In this document: piece after piece, positions 60,899-64,000 of the stretch | How the letters are laid out: the number at the start of each line of letters is the position of its first letter | Numbering within the stretch: position 1 is the stretch's first letter | Assembly (NCBI RefSeq): GCF_019823105.1 | Contig: NZ_CP081958.1 | Location: 1,302,001 to 1,366,000 of the forward strand | Length of the DNA: 64,000 bases | Direction: 5' to 3' | From: Halobaculum magnesiiphilum | GTDB lineage: Archaea > Halobacteriota > Halobacteria > Halobacteriales > Haloferacaceae | Made by a program: the position numbers and the translations under genes | Notes under the pieces: model-generated | Seen by the model: only the letters and a program-made list of their open reading frames with translations | What the model was told of the DNA's origin: nothing | The model's database searches: none

Positions 60899-60948
60899 AT
60901 CAGAACGCGTAGCGTTCTGATTGGCTCACGAGAGCTCCGCTCTCGTGA
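60899..60948. repeat. Twin 23-base triloop palindromes
   Basis: ATCAGAACGC-GTA-GCGTTCTGAT (60899-60921) and TCACGAGAGC-TCC-GCTCTCGTGA (60926-60948), each with ten-base perfect arms and a three-base loop, four bases apart. Same architecture as the twin palindromes in trpE. Confidence 0.9.
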
Positions 60949-60972
60949 ACGTCGAGGTTCGTCGATAGCCGC

Positions 60973-60992
60973 GGCCCCTTTCAGTCCCGCCC
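60973..60992 (+). repeat. Inner inverted repeat, left arm
   Basis: GGCCCCTTTCAGTCCCGCCC, matched 19 of 20 in inverted orientation by 61264-61283. Confidence 0.85.
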
Positions 60993-61041
60993 GGCGGTCG
61001 GACGGGCCGAGCGATGGATCCCCTCGCTCGGTGTGCACGAA

Positions 61042-61093
61042 CCGCGGTGGCGCGCGCCGGCCGACCTCCGTGTCGGCCGGGTGCGCGCGAGGG
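61042..61093 (+). repeat. Dispersed hairpin repeat, copy at 61 kb
   Basis: 52 bases matching 40136-40187 at 47 positions. Core stem CCGGCCGAC-CTCCGT-GTCGGCCGG (61057-61080). The pair 61062/61075 is C-G; the same pair is G-C in the 40 kb copy. Confidence 0.82.
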
Positions 61094-61110
61094 GCGAGTG
61101 AGGAGCGGGA

Positions 61111-61172
61111 CGAGGTCGAACGGAGTGAGGCCTCGGTGCGAACGGCGAACATAGTGAGCCGTGAGCCGAGCG
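61111..61172 (+). repeat. Dispersed 63-base repeat, copy 2
   Basis: CGAGGTC-N11-GGCCTCG hairpin (61111-61135) followed by GTGCGAACGGCGAACATAGT and GAGCCGTGAGC. Same layout as 18723-18785, including an 11-base loop. Confidence 0.75.
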
Positions 61173-61221
61173 ACGAACGAGTCGGTTGGGGAGGCTCACG
61201 TGAACGGAGTGAACGTGAGTT

Positions 61222-61241
61222 CGTCGGAGCTTGCTCCGACG
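61222..61241. repeat. 20-base palindrome
   Basis: CGTCGGAGC-TT-GCTCCGACG with perfect nine-base arms, next to an imperfect palindrome CTCACGT-N11-ACGTGAG (about 61195-61219). The 40 kb copy of the surrounding element lacks both. Confidence 0.8.
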
Positions 61242-61263
61242 TAAGTGAGGCTGCGGTGCCGTC

Positions 61264-61283
61264 GGGTGGGACTGAAAGGGGCC
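61264..61283 (-). repeat. Inner inverted repeat, right arm
   Basis: GGGTGGGACTGAAAGGGGCC, the inverted partner of 60973-60992. Confidence 0.85.
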
Positions 61284-61345
61284 GGCGTGCTCGCGGAGCG
61301 AGACGACGCTAGCACTGCAAGGAGCGAACGGAGTGAGCGAGTGAA

Positions 61346-61392
61346 GCGCGCAGCGAGTCGCAGCCCGCGAGCACGCCGGGGGCTTTCGTGGT
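61346..61392 (-). repeat. Right terminal inverted repeat
   Basis: GCGCGCAGCGAGTCGC (61346-61361), 16 bases, then GGGGGCTTTCGTGGT (61378-61392). Partner of 60815-60861. Confidence 0.85.
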
Positions 61393-61522
61393 CGTGTTCT
61401 CCGTCGAAGCGACGACGACACCGCAACCAACGCCAGCGGAAACCCCTCCGAACGATCCGAATACAGGCACAGCCGGCCGATTTCACCGCCCCTTACCCGG
61501 CTCGCGAACCAGAGACCACGTA

Positions 61523-62884
61523 ATGAGCGACGGCATCCACCTCAACCTCTTCACGATGAACTCCGTGGAGCACGTCTCCCCCGGCTCCTGGCAACACCCG
61601 GCGGATCGCTCTGCCGAGTACACCGACAGGGAGTACTGGACCGACGTTGCTCGGACCGCCGAGCGCGGCGGCTTCGCCGCGGTGTTCTTCGCCGACGTGC
61701 GCGGCATCTACGACGTGTACGGCGGCGACCGCGAGACGGCCATCGAGCGCGCCGTCCAGACGCCCTCGAACGACCCCGGGTACCTCGTGCCCGCGATGGC
61801 GGAGGTGACCGACTCGCTCGGCTTCGCGGTCACGAAGTCGACGACCTACACGCACCCGTACCAGTTGGCGCGGGAGCTCTCCACGCTCGATCACCTCACC
61901 GACGGCCGGGTCGCGTTCAACGTCGTTACCTCCTACCTCGAATCGGCGGCGGCGAACCTCGGGCTCGACGAGCGCATGGACAAGGGGACCAGATACGACC
62001 GCGCCGACGAGTTCATGGACGTGTGCTACGCGCTGTGGGAAGAGTCGTGGGACGACGAAGCCGTCGTCCGCGACCGCGAGTCGGGCGTCTTCACCGACCC
62101 CGCGGGGGTTCACGAGATCGACCACGAGGGCGAGTTCTTCGACGTGCCCGGCCCCCACGGCTGCGAGCCGTCGCCCCAGCGCACGCCCGTGATCTTCCAG
62201 GCGGGCTCCTCCGACCGAGGACGCGACTTCGCCGCCGCCAACTCGGAGGCGGTGTTCTGCTCGCAGCCGACCGAGCGCGGCGTCCGCGAGTACATGGACG
62301 ACCTGCGCGAGCGGGCCGCCGCGCTCGGACGCGACCCCGACGAGCTGGCGTTCTTCCCGGGCGTCGTCCCCGTCGTCGCCGAGGCCGAGGAGGCGGCAGA
62401 GGCGAAGTACGAGCGCCTGCTGGAGACGGTCGACGTGGAGGCGACGCTCGCGCTGCTGTCGGGGTTCCTCGACATGGACCTCTCCGAGCTCGACCCGGAT
62501 CAGAAGATCGAACACATCGAGACCGACGCGATCCAGGGGACGATGAACGCGTTCACGAAGTCCGACCCCGACCGCGAGTGGACGGTCCGCGAGGTGGCGC
62601 AGTTCTCCGGGCTCGGGACCACCTCGCCGGTCGTCGTCGGCACCCCCGAGCAGGTGGCCGACGAACTGCAGTACTGGCACGAGGAGGTCGGCGTCGACGG
62701 CTTCAACGTGAAGGAGGTGCTGCGCACCGGGAGCCTCGACGACGTTGTCGACCTCCTCGTGCCCGAGTTGCGCGCACGCGACCTGCTCGCGGAGCCGACC
62801 CCCGGCGAGACCCTCCGGGAGCGACTGCTGGGCGACGGTCCCCGGCTGTCGGCGACCCACCCCGCGCGGCAGGAGCTAAAATGA
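61523..62884 (+). CDS. LLM-class flavin-dependent monooxygenase, NtaA/SnaA/DszA-type
   Basis: A 453-residue TIM-barrel flavoprotein that would oxidise a substrate using reduced FMN from a separate reductase. Family features are WTDVARTAERGGFAAVFFAD, NVVTSYLESAAANLG (FMN contacts) and VIFQAGSSDRGRDFAA. Start ATG 61523; the longer frame enters repeat DNA. The usual partner flavin reductase is not adjacent and the substrate is unknown. Confidence 0.9.
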   Translation: MSDGIHLNLFTMNSVEHVSPGSWQHPADRSAEYTDREYWTDVARTAERGGFAAVFFADVRGIYDVYGGDRETAIERAVQTPSNDPGYLVPAMAEVTDSLGFAVTKSTTYTHPYQLARELSTLDHLTDGRVAFNVVTSYLESAAANLGLDERMDKGTRYDRADEFMDVCYALWEESWDDEAVVRDRESGVFTDPAGVHEIDHEGEFFDVPGPHGCEPSPQRTPVIFQAGSSDRGRDFAAANSEAVFCSQPTERGVREYMDDLRERAAALGRDPDELAFFPGVVPVVAEAEEAAEAKYERLLETVDVEATLALLSGFLDMDLSELDPDQKIEHIETDAIQGTMNAFTKSDPDREWTVREVAQFSGLGTTSPVVVGTPEQVADELQYWHEEVGVDGFNVKEVLRTGSLDDVVDLLVPELRARDLLAEPTPGETLRERLLGDGPRLSATHPARQELK

Positions 62885-63189
62885 ACGGCGCGGAAGTCGC
62901 AACGATCGCGGATCGCCTCGCTGGGGCGCGAGGCTCGCACGACCGTCGGTTTCGGTCGGGGACGGTACGGCCGACGCCAACATCATTAAGTAGTCGCACC
63001 CGTTTGTGACAGGTGACGCTTCGTCTGGAGGGCCGAAGCGTCAGCGGGGACCAATTCAGGGCGGAACGCGCGCCGCTCTTTTCACCGGCGCGCGTTCGGC
63101 CCACGTTTCACACTCGCGAGCCGCCGGTTCGTTCGTCGTTGTGTGTCCGTGAGCGTGTCACATCCGTGAGCCGTCGAGCCGCCGGCTCC
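62885..63189. other. Gene-free stretch with two strong hairpins
   Basis: 305 bases between convergent genes. A TATA-like CATTAAGTAG (about 62982-62991) lies about 30 bases before two hairpins at 63014-63043 and 63064-63097. No ORF is convincing. It may encode a small RNA or act as a terminator region. Confidence 0.55.
63014..63097. ncRNA. Candidate small RNA: two hairpins with ten-base loops
   Basis: Hairpin 1 (63014-63043): TGACGCTTCG, ten-base loop, CGAAGCGTCA, perfect ten-base arms. Hairpin 2 (63064-63097): GAACGCGCGCCG, ten-base loop CTCTTTTCAC, CGGCGCGCGTTC, perfect 12-base arms. They could be one structured transcript or a two-sided terminator for the convergent neighbours; strand not determinable. 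Confidence 0.4.
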
Positions 63190-63378
63190 TTACCCGTCAG
63201 TGGGCGGGTTGCGGAACACGCCGTCGGCGATGGCGAGGCCGCCGACGGCCGAGCCGGCGGGCGCCGTCAGCCGGAACGGCACGCCGAGGCCGACCGTCGC
63301 GACGACGGCCGCGAGCAGGCTCACGCCGATGAGCGCGAGGAGCACGTCCGCACGCGACGGACCGTCGACCGGGAGCAC
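63190..63378 (-). CDS. Small membrane protein
   Basis: A 62-residue protein from GTG 63378, with two hydrophobic segments (VLLALIGVSLLAAVVATVGLGVPF and a weaker APAGSAVGGLAIADGVF). Similar small proteins are common in haloarchaea; function unknown. An AT-rich TAATTACATCTCATTAGAG lies just upstream (63380-63399) and could be its promoter. Confidence 0.65.
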   Translation of the reverse strand: MLPVDGPSRADVLLALIGVSLLAAVVATVGLGVPFRLTAPAGSAVGGLAIADGVFRNPPTDG

Positions 63379-63468
63379 GGTAATTACATCTCATTAGAGA
63401 CGGAAACCCCTTGGGGTCGTTTTCCGACCCGTCGGAACAGGTAGGTCGGTCGGGGGCCACCTCCGAAC

Positions 63469-63840
63469 GTGCCACACCTCCAGTTCGACACGGACGCCGA
63501 CCCGACGGCCGCCGAGAAGGAGGCGCTCGCCGCCGTCGTCACGGACCTGTACACCGATCACATGGAGACGACTGCCGGCCACGTCGCCGTGACGATCCGC
63601 GACCGCGGGCCGGCGGACCTCCAGCTCGGTCGCGCGGTCGACGGTCCGCTCGTGTTCCTCGACGCGGACGTCCGCGAGGGGCGCCCGTTCGAGTTGAAGC
63701 GGGCGTTCGCGCTCGCGACGATGGAGTACCTGATGGACGAGTGGGGCGTCCCCGAGGAGAACCTCAAGGTGACCTTCACCGAGCACGCCGGCGAGGCGAT
63801 GATGGGCTACGACCGCGTCGGCGGCGACTGGGAGGGGTAG
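63469..63840 (+). CDS. Tautomerase-family protein with N-terminal Pro
   Basis: A 123-residue protein of the 4-oxalocrotonate tautomerase/MIF group. It begins GTG-CCA, so after Met removal Pro1 is exposed as the catalytic base, the hallmark of the superfamily. Further support is the pattern HLQFDTDADPTAAEKEALAAVV and VFLDADVREGRPFELKRAF. Substrate unknown. Confidence 0.85.
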   Translation: MPHLQFDTDADPTAAEKEALAAVVTDLYTDHMETTAGHVAVTIRDRGPADLQLGRAVDGPLVFLDADVREGRPFELKRAFALATMEYLMDEWGVPEENLKVTFTEHAGEAMMGYDRVGGDWEG

Positions 63841-63905
63841 CTCGCGGCGGCGGGAACTGCGAGCGACCGTAACCGATACCGGGAGCGCGAACGAACGGGG
63901 CGACG

Positions 63906-64000
63906 ATGCCCTCCAACGTCTCACGCGACGGTACAGTCGTCGCACTCGAAACGGCGCTGCTCGCGGTCGTCGCCGCGGCGGTGGCGACCGACCTCGTCCT
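63906..64000 (+). CDS. Start of a probable membrane protein, 3' end outside the window
   Basis: ATG 63906 opens a frame reading MPSNVSRDGTVVALETALLA and continuing as VVAAAVATDLVL to the edge. The hydrophobic run suggests a membrane helix beginning near residue 10. Too little is visible to assign a family. Confidence 0.5.
   Translation, partial: MPSNVSRDGTVVALETALLAVVAAAVATDLV

Larger units (their letters stand above)
60691..61522. repeat. 832-base gap filled with nested inverted repeats
   Basis: No gene is supported. Outer inverted repeats of about 47 bases (60815-60861 and 61346-61392) enclose inner ones of about 20-27 bases (60973-60992 and 61264-61283). Inside these are a 52-base hairpin element (61042-61093), a 63-base repeat (61111-61172) and a hairpin (61222-61241); between the left arms are twin 23-base palindromes (60899-60948). 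The dgcN promoter must lie in 60691-60814. Confidence 0.8.

Noticed and set aside
60727-61486. ORFs of about 90-170 codons in the repeat island
   Set aside because: Overlapping frames on both strands, made of repeat translations rich in Arg/Ser; no start context or domain.
60691-61522. A conventional insertion sequence
   Set aside because: No transposase or remnant of one is visible, and the interior is too short and palindromic; only a non-autonomous element fits.

Overview
The window is haloarchaeal chromosome. It is very GC-rich, the proteins are acidic with many Asp/Glu-rich low-complexity stretches, and many families are archaeal or haloarchaeal: Cbf5, archaeal Cmk, HalOD1, DUF5813-like, an AbrB-PhoU fusion, twin MoeA, class II ribonucleotide reductase, a split trpDFEG operon, and Tat signals on most exported proteins. 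Order-level placement (Haloferacales-like) is only a guess. Genes are dense, on both strands, with ATGA/GTGA overlaps and GGAGGTG ribosome sites inside operons. I see no transposase, integrase, CRISPR array, rRNA or replication origin. One tRNA (Pro, anticodon GGG) is present.

Layout. 0-7 kb: end of an unknown gene, then the phosphate transporter pstSCAB (minus strand) with a divergent AbrB-PhoU regulator. 7-11 kb: a six-helix membrane protein and a tandem MoeA pair. 11-19 kb: Hsp20, an ABC1/UbiB kinase, an epoxide-hydrolase-like enzyme, a quinone-reductase-like dehydrogenase, a two-membrane-protein plus HTH operon with palindromic operators, and a His-rich MoaB. 19-25 kb: FilR1-type regulator, cmk-cbf5, an AstE/AspA-type protein, tRNA-Pro, a CBS protein, and a UbiA prenyltransferase fused to a lycopene-cyclase domain. 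25-36 kb: methyltransferase, ilvD, hydrolase, nrdJ (with a short upstream ORF), tmk, and several small membrane or lipoproteins. 36-48 kb: a lone E1-alpha dehydrogenase subunit, TrkA flanked by two stand-alone RAM-domain proteins, an ATP-grasp ligase, a Vms1-like release factor, an aldo/keto reductase, PEP carboxylase and an orphan Rieske protein. 48-53 kb: the trpDFEG operon. 53-64 kb: cyclophilin, a second AstE/AspA-like protein, a TrpD paralog divergent from a fused siroheme decarboxylase AhbA-AhbB, the D-glutamate pair dgcN-dgcA, an LLM monooxygenase and a tautomerase.

The most unusual signal is not a gene. A set of small palindromic modules is scattered through the window. These are perfect hairpins, often with three-base loops (8+3+8, 10+3+10 or 13+3+13), and they occur both between genes (18.7, 40.2 and 60.8-61.4 kb) and in frame inside two unrelated enzyme genes, moeA1 and trpE. 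In those two genes the same palindrome encodes the same peptide, VPRSGT. The 832-base gap at 60691-61522 holds a nested structure: about 47-base terminal inverted repeats around a second inverted repeat, around a 52-base hairpin element. A second copy of that element sits at 40136-40187, and one stem pair is G-C in one copy and C-G in the other. This resembles a MITE/RPE-like repeat system that tolerates insertion into reading frames. Other regulatory leads are tandem GTAAAG-N4-CTTTAC palindromes before the HTH operon, the short ORF overlapping the nrdJ start, and two strong hairpins with ten-base loops at 63014-63097.
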